Source: Hanleya hanleyi
Taxonomy: Eukaryota; Mollusca; Polyplacophora; Lepidopleurida; Hanleyidae
Length of the DNA stretch: 64,000 bases
Assembly (NCBI GenBank): GCA_036873755.1
Contig: JAVTVY010020256.1
Coordinates: 1 to 64,000, forward strand
Reading direction: 5' to 3'
The notes below the pieces were generated by a model. It searched no databases. It was not told where the DNA came from and saw only the letters and a program-made list of their open reading frames with translations. Of the stretch, positions 12,301-23,205 are shown piece after piece (within the stretch, counting starts at the first letter, position 1; the number at the start of each line of letters is the position of its first letter). The position numbers and the translations under genes were made by a program.

Positions 12301-12680
12301 GTACAATGGTTTGTGTTATCCTGGTGAGTTACATTGGTTGAAGGTGTACTTTCCCAAAGAAGTTCACAGATGACAAAGCGGTTGGTTCGGCGCTGTTCAG
12401 TGTTACTGATCGAACCATCCTGAACAAGCTGAGAATTGACATGATGACTTACTTTTAAAACAATAGTTCTACAGAGAAACTATGAGTACATGTGCACTTA
12501 GCTACGTTGTACGAAGTTCGTGAAGGTATCTTCTTCGTCATTTCCGTCAGAGTTATCTTCAAGGAATGATGTACGATGTAGGCCGGCAAGAGGAAACAGA
12601 TTGCGAACACGCTTGGTGTACCGTACATGGCCTTTGTCGAGGACATGGTTACTGAAGGTATCTAACCTTCTGCCTTATAC
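12301..12680 (+). repeat. Tandem-array block C, copy 2
   Basis: Almost the same as 10431-10800. The long plus-strand open frame starting here (12520) runs on into an unrelated SINE and is not a gene. Confidence 0.7.
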
Positions 12681-12837
12681 ACCAACTGCAATCTTAGACT
12701 TCGTCCCTGCTTCCCTGCCGAATACACGTCTCTCCCCTCCCCGCTTTTCTTCATCTCCTCTGTCATCATTCTCTCAACCATATCCTAAACCTCTCATGTT
12801 TCAACCATACTCTTTCAGTGTACTTTCATTAAGTAAT

Positions 12838-13185
12838 CTCGGCCTCGTGAGCGGCAGGTACTTGGTTCAATCTCAGGCCGGGTCATACCTAAGACTTGAG
12901 AAATGGAACTTGCTGCTTCCTCGCTTACGCTCAGCATTAAGAGAATGGAACAAGGACTGGTTCGCTCGGTGTCAGTATAATGTGACTGAATGGGGTGTCA
13001 TGTCTGCCTACGGCATATTTCAATGGGACAGCACTAAAAAATGGCAGTATTACATCTGCTCTGTTAAAAGTAGGTATCCCCTCCTCCCCCCCCCCTTCCC
13101 TTCCATTTCCCATCGTGATATGGCTAAAACAAATGTTGAAAGCGAGGTTAAACCCTATTCGCTCACTCAATCACTCTTCCATTGA
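12838..13185 (+). mobile_element. tRNA-derived SINE, mollusc-type
   Basis: B-box-like GGTTCAATCTC at 12864, then CAGGCCGGGTCAT, a body with GTGTCAGTATAATGTGACTG and GGGTGTCATGTCTGCC, and a 3' tail GATATGGCT...GTTGAAAGCGAGGTTAAACC with CTCACTCAATCACTC. I recognise this arrangement as a SINE family widespread in molluscs. A tail fragment of the same kind occurs at 25735-25783. Confidence 0.65.
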
Positions 13186-13259
13186 TTAATCTCCTCCCGT
13201 CCGTTTCATTTCTACTCCCTTCTTATCGGGGTGTTATTTTTTTGGTCAGTTACTGGTGA

Positions 13260-14764
13260 ACCTGCATTTCTTAACGTTAACAACTATTGTGTCATCCTGT
13301 ATGCTTTGTTGACATGAGTATTGACCATCTAACGTAGAATTGACAAAGAAAGTGATACGTTTCTCTACATACAGTTTATTTACTGTTTGGGGTAACACTT
13401 CTGGTCGGTTGCGTCGATTCATAGATCTACTCTTCTAAGCTTTTTGCGTGGGCCATTGAAAGATCCAGGTCGAACCATCTTAAATAAGCTGAGAGTTGAG
13501 TTTAATTTGACATGAACCGACAGCTATTGGACTTATTTTTAAAACAGCGGTTCCAGGGAGAAGCTACCGGTACGAAAACAAATGATTTCGCTACGTTATA
13601 CAAACTTGTTGAAAGTATCTCCCACGTCATTACCATGATTACTGTCAGAGTTATCTTCATTGGATGATGTATGGTGGAAGGCTGCAACAAGCAGATTGTG
13701 AACACTCTTGGCATACCATACATGACTTCCAATGAGGTCACAGTCTTGCTTATATCTGGGAACTGAGACGCCTTCGTTTGAAGGTAAACATGTTTGATTT
13801 CTAAAAGTGGCAGCACCTTAACACTATCAAAACAGTCAACACTGGCTATGTGGATAAAAGTGGTTCGTACTAATATGTACGCTTCACTATCTGTCCATTT
13901 TGTACGAGGGAATGATTTATAAAGCTCGGACGCTTCTGAGTGTACTAGAAATACAATGCAATCTAATGAATAATGGAGTTAATAATTTTGTCACTGAACG
14001 GAAATCATCCATCGCAGAGGCGAAATTACATCACCTATCACATTGCCTCGCATTCCACTCTTTGTGGGACAAAATTGACATTGTATGCACACTGCTCCTT
14101 TGAGGGAACGTCTATTTTCTCAGCATCCACTTTTCAGCGCATTTCTACAGTTCCAGTTTACGGTAGATCTATTGATAAATCGATAACTCCAATGATGGAG
14201 GAGTAGAAAGTTTGCCAATATTGTTAGCGTTAGCTTGAAGCAAATCAATCACCCAGGCTATTTTTATCCGTTCCATTTGTCAGCTTGTTCGGTACTTCCA
14301 CGGTCATTTCAGGCGTCCCATAATTTGTTTTTGCTGCCAATTTGCTACTAAATTTCTCTACTATCTTCAACTTGATAGTCTACATGTCTTCTGTACAGCG
14401 ATGTCTGAACATGCCACTTTAGTTCATGCTGACCAATGCCAATTGTAATTCACTCAAAAAGCTAATATAAATAATTCACTGGAGCCATTTCGTGACGTGG
14501 AGTTGGTGGAGCTATTTTGCCAAATGATGATACTTTTTTTCGACAAAATGCTAAGCGTGTTGTATGTTTCAGCTGCATGTAACGACATATGTGAAGACTG
14601 TATACAGGCGCATGCCTCGTACAAGTTAATCCCTCTTGCTGTCAACCATTAGGTCAAAAACACAAAATAATTGCCTGATTTAATATGTATTGAATTTGCT
14701 GAGCACATCTTGAGAAAACTATATTCCCTAATATTCGCCGCTAAAAATGACCCACCACACCAGG
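13260..14764 (+). repeat. Tandem-array block A, copy 3
   Basis: Close match to 7190-8700. Ends at ACCACACCAGGTA, where the 932-bp element is inserted. Confidence 0.75.
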
Positions 14765-14766
14765 TA

Positions 14767-15698
14767 CACTGTAAACAAAATTACTGTAATTTTACAGCTA
14801 AAAGAGCTGGCAATTTTGAGACCAGTGGTTTTAACTGTAGATTTACACCATTAGCAATTTGTACATGTACATTTTATACCACTGTATATTTACGAAACAA
14901 GTCTTTGTAAATAAACAGCAAGGACAAAGGTTAATTTGCTTGAAATTGTTTTTTTTTACAGAGAAAATTGTGTTTTCACAGTGAATTTACACCTCGGTTT
15001 ACACTGGTTATAATTGCAGGGTTACAGAACCCTTTGGTAAATCTGCACTTGAGAATGCTGTGGATTTACGATATTCACCGCTGTAAATGAACAGAAATAA
15101 CTGTACAAATCCATGGTCAGCAGAAAGTCCATTGGCCTATAGCATTTAAAGAAGTCAAGTTCCCTGGTGTCTCTCTTTCAAGAGAGTAGAGAACAAAATT
15201 CCCAAAACGTAATGGTTCGGTTAAATATATATTTATATTCAGCACCACCGATAATATAAGTGCAAACACATTTCTTTCTATCATCCTGCACATCAGCTTT
15301 GTGAAATGGTGCAATATTAGAGGCTAAGTTGGTCTTTGAACATGTACATTAACTCCAACGACCACCCCCGAGGATTGAACCTTGGCAGACAAACTCATTA
15401 TTCCTCCTTGCACATTTTAGATAAATTATACTTGAAGTTTTCTGTGTATTATAGATGAAAAGATCTGGAAAGGTATACGAAATACACCCGGATAATGTTA
15501 CAATACAGCGTTGTTGCCCTTTACTCCAATTAATACTGTAGTTCATCCAGAAGATGCAAACTTACACTGGTTGTCTGTATTGTTACAGCTATGAACTGTA
15601 AAATTTCAGTTGAAAATGATGCTTCTATTTAACAGTAAATTCCACTGTCACATTTTACAATACTTTCTACTGTAACTTTACAAACATTTTTAACAGTG
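14767..15698. mobile_element. 932-bp TA-flanked non-autonomous DNA element
   Basis: Starts CACTGTAAAC and ends TTAACAGTG, flanked by TA on both sides (14765-14766 and 15699-15700). The paralogous site in unit 2 (8699-8711) reads CCAGGTAGCCTGG with a single TA, an in-window empty site. The ends are imperfect inverted repeats rich in TTACTGTAATTTTACAG. TA duplication fits a Tc1/mariner-like or similar MITE; no transposase frame was seen. Confidence 0.8.
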
Positions 15699-16059
15699 TA
15701 GCCTGGCCTTTCCGCTCAAACATATAAGACAATCAGCATACATTCCCACCATTTTTTCCCGTCGACACCATTATTGCAAATTTCGGAGGTGGCCAATCAA
15801 ACTGGCCCAAATTTTTTTCCTATTAAAATTTGAAACGGTGGTTTTGATATATTTGGGAGTCAAATATTATAGAAATATGTTGAAATACGTCACAGACCAT
15901 TTCTGGTCCATTCAGGTATATTGGCCAATCAAAGTTTTCCGGAAGTAAAGTCCTGATAACACCATGAAATATCAATGGTGGTTTGTGACCAGTAGGCCTG
16001 AACTTGTCATGATTTATCCTAGTCTCTAGCCCGGCCCTCACGGCGGCTGTGAACGGAGG
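15699..16059 (+). repeat. Tandem-array block E, copy 2
   Basis: Continues the array directly after the inserted element, matching 8703-9060. Confidence 0.7.
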
Positions 16060-17350
16060 CTTACCGAGAGTGAGGATTTCATCTCTGAAAGTGCGCGCGC
16101 ATAATAACCGGAATACGTCAGCCCCACGTCAGGTTATATCACAGGGTTATCCTGACTATATATTTATAGTACCCAATCAGAGGGCTTCTATTGAAGGCGC
16201 GTCATGTTCCGAATTTAGCCAATTAGTGCACCTGCTAGTAATCTAGTTAGCAGACTCATTAGTATGTACAGTTTGGTAAGGGAAGACTTTGGTTTATCCT
16301 TATGTGGTCCTCGTCTTTAGCCGGCGACCATTGTATATTCGCCCATTGCTTCATTTATAATTTGTGCACTGTATAACCGAAGTTGCATGTGTTTAGAAGG
16401 ATACACCTAATTTCTTTACTAGGTTTGTGTACCAATCCTTAAGTTCCCGTAATACGTCCGTGAAATTGGTCATACAAACCCAGCAAATCCTCATGTCAAA
16501 CGGAAATTACTTTGGATATCCAAGCAAAGAGATGGCTGTGTTTTATAGAACCAGTCAGTATAACATGATTTGCATGATTTCAGGATACATGATATGTTAT
16601 GCTCGGAAATTGTTAGTTGTGAATAGCAAGATTACACCCAGCCGTTTACTGCCAAAGTTTACACTATCTAAGGTGGAGATCGTCGGATAACCGTCAACTG
16701 AAATCTCTATTTTGTTGATATCTCATGCCAATCAGTACTTGTTATTCGATAATTGTCTGTCCACAGATAGGTTGCCGTACCTGGAATCACGACATTCATT
16801 CACATGCCTTTCAAACAGGATTGTTTAATATTCCAGCGGCACCAGTGGTATGCACCGTGCACTTCAAGAGCATCATCCATATCCACTCCCCAACCATCTA
16901 CACCTTCTGATATTACATGTACCTAGCTTGTCATGATCTCAGTTCCTTTCTTATGCAGCCTATGCACTGGTTTGGAAATACATGTAGCTGAACGATGAAA
17001 ATATTTGGACGGAAAAAAATTCCGATATATTGGATCGTTTGAATCCAGTTGACGGCCCAATGCTACATCATTGGAAGCGATATTCCTTAACGTTCAGCAA
17101 GTCCTAGAGAAAGTCACGACTGAAACATGACTGAGATATTCTACTGACCACTCGGTCATGTCCATAGTTTGAGAAAATATAGCCTGCCATGCTAACAGGC
17201 TGTGGAAAGTGGAAGCTGTAATCGGTGTGTTGTTGAGCGAAGAGTGGCCTCTGAATCCCCGCTGGCATATGACCTCCGCTTGTGGTACGATAGAGTGTGA
17301 TTTTCAGCCAATGTCAAGTGGTCTGGTCTATTTAAGTATGCATTGAATGC
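16060..17350 (+). repeat. Tandem-array block B, copy 4
   Basis: Matches the other B blocks but is shorter near 16860-17000 and carries more substitutions. The TTTAAGTATGCATTGAATGC segment is at about 17330. Confidence 0.7.
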
Positions 17351-17359
17351 CAAAGCAGT

Positions 17360-20300
17360 GGCCATACAATGGTTTGAGTTCTCCGGGTGGGCTAGATTGA
17401 TTGAAAGTGTACCTTCACAGAGAAGTTGTTCCCAGATGACGAAGCGTTTGATTTGGCACTGTTCGGTATTACTGGTCGAACCACCCTGTACAAGCTGAGA
17501 GTTGACATGACCCGACAGTTAGTTGGACTTATTTTTAAAACAAACGTTCTATAGATAAGCTAGGAGTACCTGTGTACTTCGCTACATTGTACGAACTTCG
17601 TGAATGTATCACCTTCGTCATTACCGTCAAAGTTATCTTCGAGGAATGATGTACGATGTAGGCCGGCAAGAGGAAGCAGATTGCGAACACGCTTGGTGTA
17701 CCGTACATGGCCTCTGCCGAGGACACGGTTACTGAATATCGCTGAGAACGGAGACTCCTCTGTCTTGAAGCGTGAAACTTGAGCACATGGAATTTACTCA
17801 AAATAGTACAGAGAGAGCAATATCAATTCAGTTAAAATAGCAGAGAATCCACTAATGGGCTAAAACACATTCATCATCGATGCAGAATACGTTAACTGTC
17901 ACATTACAATTGGGATGCACCCACATTGCTCTTGGAATGGCAGAAAGTTTCCCCAGGACTTTGCCAGTACTTCTTGCGTATTCACTGTTCCATTTAGTGC
18001 ACGATATCAAATTGTAGGTCAGTAGTTCCAATATTTGGAGAATGGGGAGTTTTCAGTCTAATTAATGTTAGCTAGCGGCAAATCAATCATCTTTGCTATT
18101 CTTAGCAGGTGCGTTCATCCCATTCATTGCTAAGGTTCCTTATCTTGAATTTTCGGCAACTTCGGGGTGGCTGCATGTTTCATTTGTTTCTTAATTATTC
18201 CACTATCCTCAACTTAGTAGCTTGCACTCGTATGTGTCATGAATAGTGGTCATCTGATACGGAGAACTGGTATAATAAAACTGAAAAAAACCATCTTGAC
18301 TTCCTGCGTTTATGTGTACACATATATGACAGCTCTAGAATGAAAGATATTGTCCCGAACTCTACCATTAGCAACAGTAAAAGACAGGCTCCAACATTAA
18401 AGACAATTCTGACATATTTCAGAAAATATTATATTTTTAATCCGGTTCACCTATCCGATTTTAAGGTCAAATTCAATACGTCTTATCGTCTGTGCGAACT
18501 GCAGAAAGCAATATATTGGACGAACAATTGATTTACGTTCAACTTTAACAGTACACAGATGCAGATTAATAATGCGAACAATTGTTTTCTGCCAGTAAGT
18601 TGGCATATAAGAGGATGTGTTGTAAACTTAACCCCTTCTTTCAAGTTTTTTTTCCATTTTACAAAGTTCATGAGGATAATCAGGGTTCGTTCGATGTCAA
18701 AGAAATCCTATTTATTGAACAAATGTGCCCCCAACGTAATGGCAGCCACAGGCTTTATTAAGTTTGTACATTGACTATGGATCAACTAGTATTATATATT
18801 GTTTATGTATTATTCCAACTTACACGTAGGGCTTACTAGGTTCCTTTATTGATCTAACTGGTATAGCTTCAATAATGTATAGACCATTTTAGCATGTTTC
18901 AGCTTGTGAAACCATGGATTTGTTGTTCAGCGGCATATCAGCCATGTCATTACTTCTGTACAATATTCATTGAAAAGAACATAAAGTTCGAAACTGCAGT
19001 CGGGATATAATAATGTAGACAGTCGAGAAGGGGCTCTGTTATATTTTTCTAATACCACTCTCCACATCAGAAGACCACTCATTATAGTTGCCAGGTCAGT
19101 TCGTTCTGACCAATGCATTCACTAGTTCTGGTAATCTACCCACTCAGATTACTACAATGTTCTGCATTCACTGCCGCAAACATCACTAGGTCACTAGCTA
19201 TACGACCAAATCAATAGCTATTACGGTATGTCTAATGGTGAGATAGTTTATGTAAAGAACAGCTAGAGTGTTTGGATGTTTTTGCTCTAATAAGCTGCTA
19301 GTAAGTTCATATGTAGACATTGTAAATAGGCGCATGTACTTAAATATCGGGATGATATGATACATTGAACAAATGAAAAGAACAGAGTCGAAATAGGTTT
19401 ACTCTGTTCTCGGATCATCGTGTAAAGTATTCAGTTTAATTTCCAGCAAGTTTTTGACAAAGTAAGGGCTGCAAATTGACTCATATATTTCTGTGATCCC
19501 TCTTTTAATCGATTTTCTGCTTGAGCGTCCGTAAACTTACATGATGAATGAGTAAAACTACTCCAGCGCAAATTTGGAATGGATTTTTCTGATGCATTTT
19601 AGCATCATGTTCATTCCTCACTATTGAGTGAGAGCATGTGTGGTCCTGTGCAATGACGCGGTAAAATCATTCAAATCTACAGGTTATGATGTGTGCTAGG
19701 CTAGAATAATCAGATTACGGTCAGGCTTGGTATATCGTACGTGGCTTCAGTCGCGTACACATTTCCCCCTACGCACGTTTACACCACATGGCTAACGTAT
19801 ATCGTACCCCCCAGTGTAGTCCATGTTAGTGGGGCACAAGACTTGTATGCACCCTTCTGTAAACTAGGCTATGAGGACGTTATTAATAGGAATCCCATTC
19901 CGACGAATCAACTGACCCAAACGAATGGGAACAACCCGTTTATGGAGAATCATGGAGAATTGTTCAATGCGTATTGAGAAGCTCTCGTGTGACGTTAATT
20001 AAATTCGCTATGAACAAAATTGTGATACATGCGTACCGCTCTCTGAGGGCAATGCGTATTTTGTCAGGAGCCAAATGTGGACGCATGCTCACTGTTCTAG
20101 TAGGTTCGCGGCATCAGTAGTCGATCAAAAGATCCAATAATGGACGGGCATGAGATTCACCAGGCAATTTGGTTAGTTTTAGGAAATCAATCATTCTTAC
20201 TATAGCTATCAGCCTCTGTCGGTGGCATCGCCGTTACTGCCAAATGCCAAGATTCGATACTTTACTCTTTCGGACATATATCGATGGAAGCTCAGTCTGC

Positions 20301-20470
20301 TACTTCATTCCTCGCCTACGCTCAACATGTATCATCTGTATTAGTCAATCCAGCATTGCCTCTACATTCCATGGTGGTTCGAGTTGGCAAATGCCTACTG
20401 TATTGATGCTAAGACTTCATCAAATAGCTCGTCCACCCGGTTTGTCATGTTGCAATCATCAATAATGTAC
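17360..20470 (+). repeat. Diverged right-hand end of the tandem array
   Basis: 17360-17770 is a C block. 17870-18300 resembles block A in order and content, and 18900-20470 contains further degraded A/C-like segments (for instance CTTGGTATATCGTACGTGGC near 19727, and CAATAATGGAC followed by GAAATCAATCATTCTTACTA near 20130-20205). Similarity falls steadily to the right, which suggests older units. No gene recognised. Confidence 0.5.
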
Positions 20471-21619
20471 CGGATGAGACGTATCCGGGAGGGAAAATAG
20501 TACTTCTAGCTGTAGGTATATTGATGATTAAAGAGGTGTTCGATGGGGGGCACGGCTCTTGTCGTAAATTATTATAATTCGAATACTGGTACAGATTTCA
20601 AACAGCAAAGGCACACGACATTAACCGCCCATTAGTCGCATCAAATGCTAGCTTTTGGAAGGGTTACGGAAGTGGATGTAGTTATCTGTCAACGCATTCA
20701 ACGCCATATATTCTGGGAAACAATAATTGATAAGAAAACGAATTTCGTAATCGCTGTATCTATTATGTGGCTGAGTGCGTCATTGAAAATTGGCTTTGTC
20801 GTTTATTACCCGTATAGGTTAACATTACTGGATAACTTTTTCAGCAGTCATCCCATAATTTGTGTGAATCCGAGTCTTATAATAGCTACCATATAGAGTT
20901 ATTTCTTTGTATTCTGTTTATTGCATCAATGACTCATTTCCATTCGGTGGTATTGTTAAATGTAACTTAGAGGTATTAGGATCAGCAAGTGAACCGTGCA
21001 CTTTATCTTTGCCAGTGACAATTATTGTACTGTAACCAATACATGTATAGTATTTCGACACTAAAATCGTTTGTAGCATTTGTATTTTCAATTGACTATG
21101 GAGTAACAAACGTGTTCAGTGACTCGTAGTATCGCACGTCTGGTTCAAGTTGAGGCACGTCTCATTATTCAATCTGCTACAGCGAGTAAACTTTCGTGAA
21201 TGAAGGAAGAAAAAGTTTAAGAGGTAACAAAACATGAACAGTCAGTGGCATTTTTTTTACTATTCCTTTACACTTGTACACTGAAGTCCCGCCAGATTTA
21301 AAGTACATGAGCATCCGAAAGCAACGACATATGAGATATTCATATTGGGCTGTATTTGAAGCCATGTCACACACCACAATTCAATGCAAGTATATCTATG
21401 TATAATGTGAATTGTGTATAATATTATAATGAAACTTTAACACAATGACTGATTAAACCTGCAACAATCCTTGTTGTCCGAACAACTAACCTCATACGGA
21501 ATAATTTCATTTTAATGCGACCTAGATAGTGAAGGCAGACACGATAGGGAACACTACAGACAACAGGTGTACATACAACGCGGAAGTGAGGACGCGTGAA
21601 AGAATATGATTTGACTATC
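20471..21619. other. No feature recognised
   Basis: AT-rich sequence with short open frames only. No repeats or motifs were noticed. The missing first exon of the SLC6 gene could lie here or upstream. Confidence 0.4.
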
Positions 21620-22587
21620 TCAACCTCCAAACAGGGTTATCCCCCCTTCTGCTAGTCGATCGATCCTGCTGTCAGTCCATTGTACAGGGCGAAAAACGCC
21701 CTGGCATTCTCCACACATTCGGTCTTCACCAAGCCATGTAGCCTTTGACGCAACCACCTCGCTGGGGGTCTAATAACACCCCAGCCACCAGTCAGATTTT
21801 TGGACCGGATTCGGGGCCTTCGCGCACATCGCCGGCAGTGACATCATATATAGTAAAATAGATGTTTAACGAAAATCTTGATTACTTTTCAAGTCTGCAT
21901 AATACCTCCGTTGACCTAGCGTTAAAAAGAATTATCTGGAGATAATTTTCCCTGTTTATCGGGACAGAGCATATGAAAAGTAGTTCGCTCATGTGCAACA
22001 CTAAAGAAGTTGTTTGGTCGGATTCAAACTGAACCGTGCGTTGGTTGGTTTCCCCTATACGTCATAGCAACGTAGTAAAGGTCAACTCCCGCTGTTGGAG
22101 GCAGGGATGTTATTGGAGCCTGCGAAATGAAGCATGCGCTGTGGGGAGGTTGCCTTTGACGAAGATTAAAAGTGCGAGATTATCATAACTGCCCTGTTTA
22201 TCAACAACTTGAATTAACCATTATTAGTCAACTGCAGCGCATTTGGGGGATTTGGCAGACAAAAGAAAACAATCGGTAATTAAATAAATTTTCATCTCTT
22301 CATAACAACAACAACACTGTATCAAAGCTAACGGGCATGTGTTTGTAAACAAACAAGCAATGTTCAAATAAACAAGCAATGTTTGTTTTTCGGAATCAGT
22401 TAATTCTCACCCCACATTCACATATGCAAAATTAAATATCTCAGTATTTATTATGCTGATAAGGACTGTTTGGCTGGTAAGATCCAAGTAGTGTGAAATG
22501 ATGTTTTGGTACAGGGTTATATGTAAATTGACTGAGGGCAGGGTCGATCGACTGGCAGAAGGGGAGATAACCCTGTTTGGATGTTGA
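21620..22587. mobile_element. 968-bp non-autonomous DNA transposon with long TIRs
   Basis: The left end (CCAAACAGGGTTATC, continuing to AGTCGATCGA) and right end (TCGATCGACTGGCAG to GATAACCCTGTTTGG) are inverted copies over about 50 bases with few mismatches. Direct repeats TGACTATC(T) at 21612 and 22588 give an 8-9 bp target duplication, as in hAT or Mutator-like elements. No transposase frame; internal short direct repeats (AAACAAGCAATGTT) near 22350-22385. It lies about 400 bases upstream of the first visible SLC6 exon. Confidence 0.8.
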
Positions 22588-22994
22588 TGACTATCTATGT
22601 AAATTTATTCTCGCCATCTTTATAGAACTGGTCCATACTGATTGCTATACACCTTGTATAATCTGACATATACTTAACAAATATTATTGTCGTGTATACG
22701 ATTTTAATACCTTTTATCAGATCTAGTTCAACGTGAGAAAATGTTGCAAAGACAAATCAAATTTACAATATCCAATTCAGTTGTATCAAAATTGCGCTCA
22801 TAAAAAGTTTGGAAGTCTTAGTGGGGCATTTAACAGGCACGAGCAACGGAATTCGACTTCGTGATGCTTTGCTCTTCACAATTTCCTCTGTGGTTTTGAA
22901 ATAAAGACCGTGTCATCTGCTTATAATTAAGCCCGATTATATTGCTATCCTAGGGTTTACCTGTTCAATGTTATCAACGATGTTTCATTTTTAG
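22588..22994 (+). other. Probable intron upstream of first visible SLC6 exon
   Basis: Ends in a good acceptor (TTTCATTTTTAG). It contains no ATG exon that I could join in frame. The initiator exon must be further upstream or be too short to recognise. Confidence 0.4.
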
Positions 22995-23205
22995 CAGGGA
23001 GCATCCAGTTCATCTGGGGATTCCACGTCAACCTCGTCTTCAAGAGAAACAGAGGCGGCTATCCCCAACGGGAAACCAAAGGGCGTCCCTGCGGAGCGTG
23101 CACAATGGGGGAGACAACTAGAGTTCGTCTTGTCCTGTGTGGGTTTCGCTGTCGGTCTGGGTAACGTTTGGCGATTCCCCTATCTGGTGTATAAAAATGG
23201 CGGCG
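22995..23205 (+). CDS. SLC6 gene, first visible exon (N-terminal tail and TM1)
   Basis: Acceptor ATTTTTAG at 22987-22994, donor GTAAGT from 23206. Encodes residues 1-70: a Ser/Thr-rich stretch ([13 protein letters not shown]) followed by the [13 protein letters not shown] motif before TM1 and the signature [14 protein letters not shown]. The conserved Na+-site residues of TM1 (Gly50, Ala52, Val53, Asn57 by alignment to LeuT) are all present. The frame is blocked by TAG immediately upstream (22992-22994, part of the acceptor) and there is no in-frame ATG, so this is not the initiator exon. An alternative acceptor CAG at 22995-22997 would shorten it by one codon. Confidence 0.93.

Noticed and set aside
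12520..13185. 221-codon plus-strand open frame
   Set aside because: It runs from array block C2 through low-complexity sequence into a SINE; the reading changes identity at the SINE edge and the related C1 block does not keep it.
19741..19977. 78-codon plus-strand open frame
   Set aside because: It begins in a degraded copy of the array's C-like segment and shows no motif; not conserved in better-preserved units.
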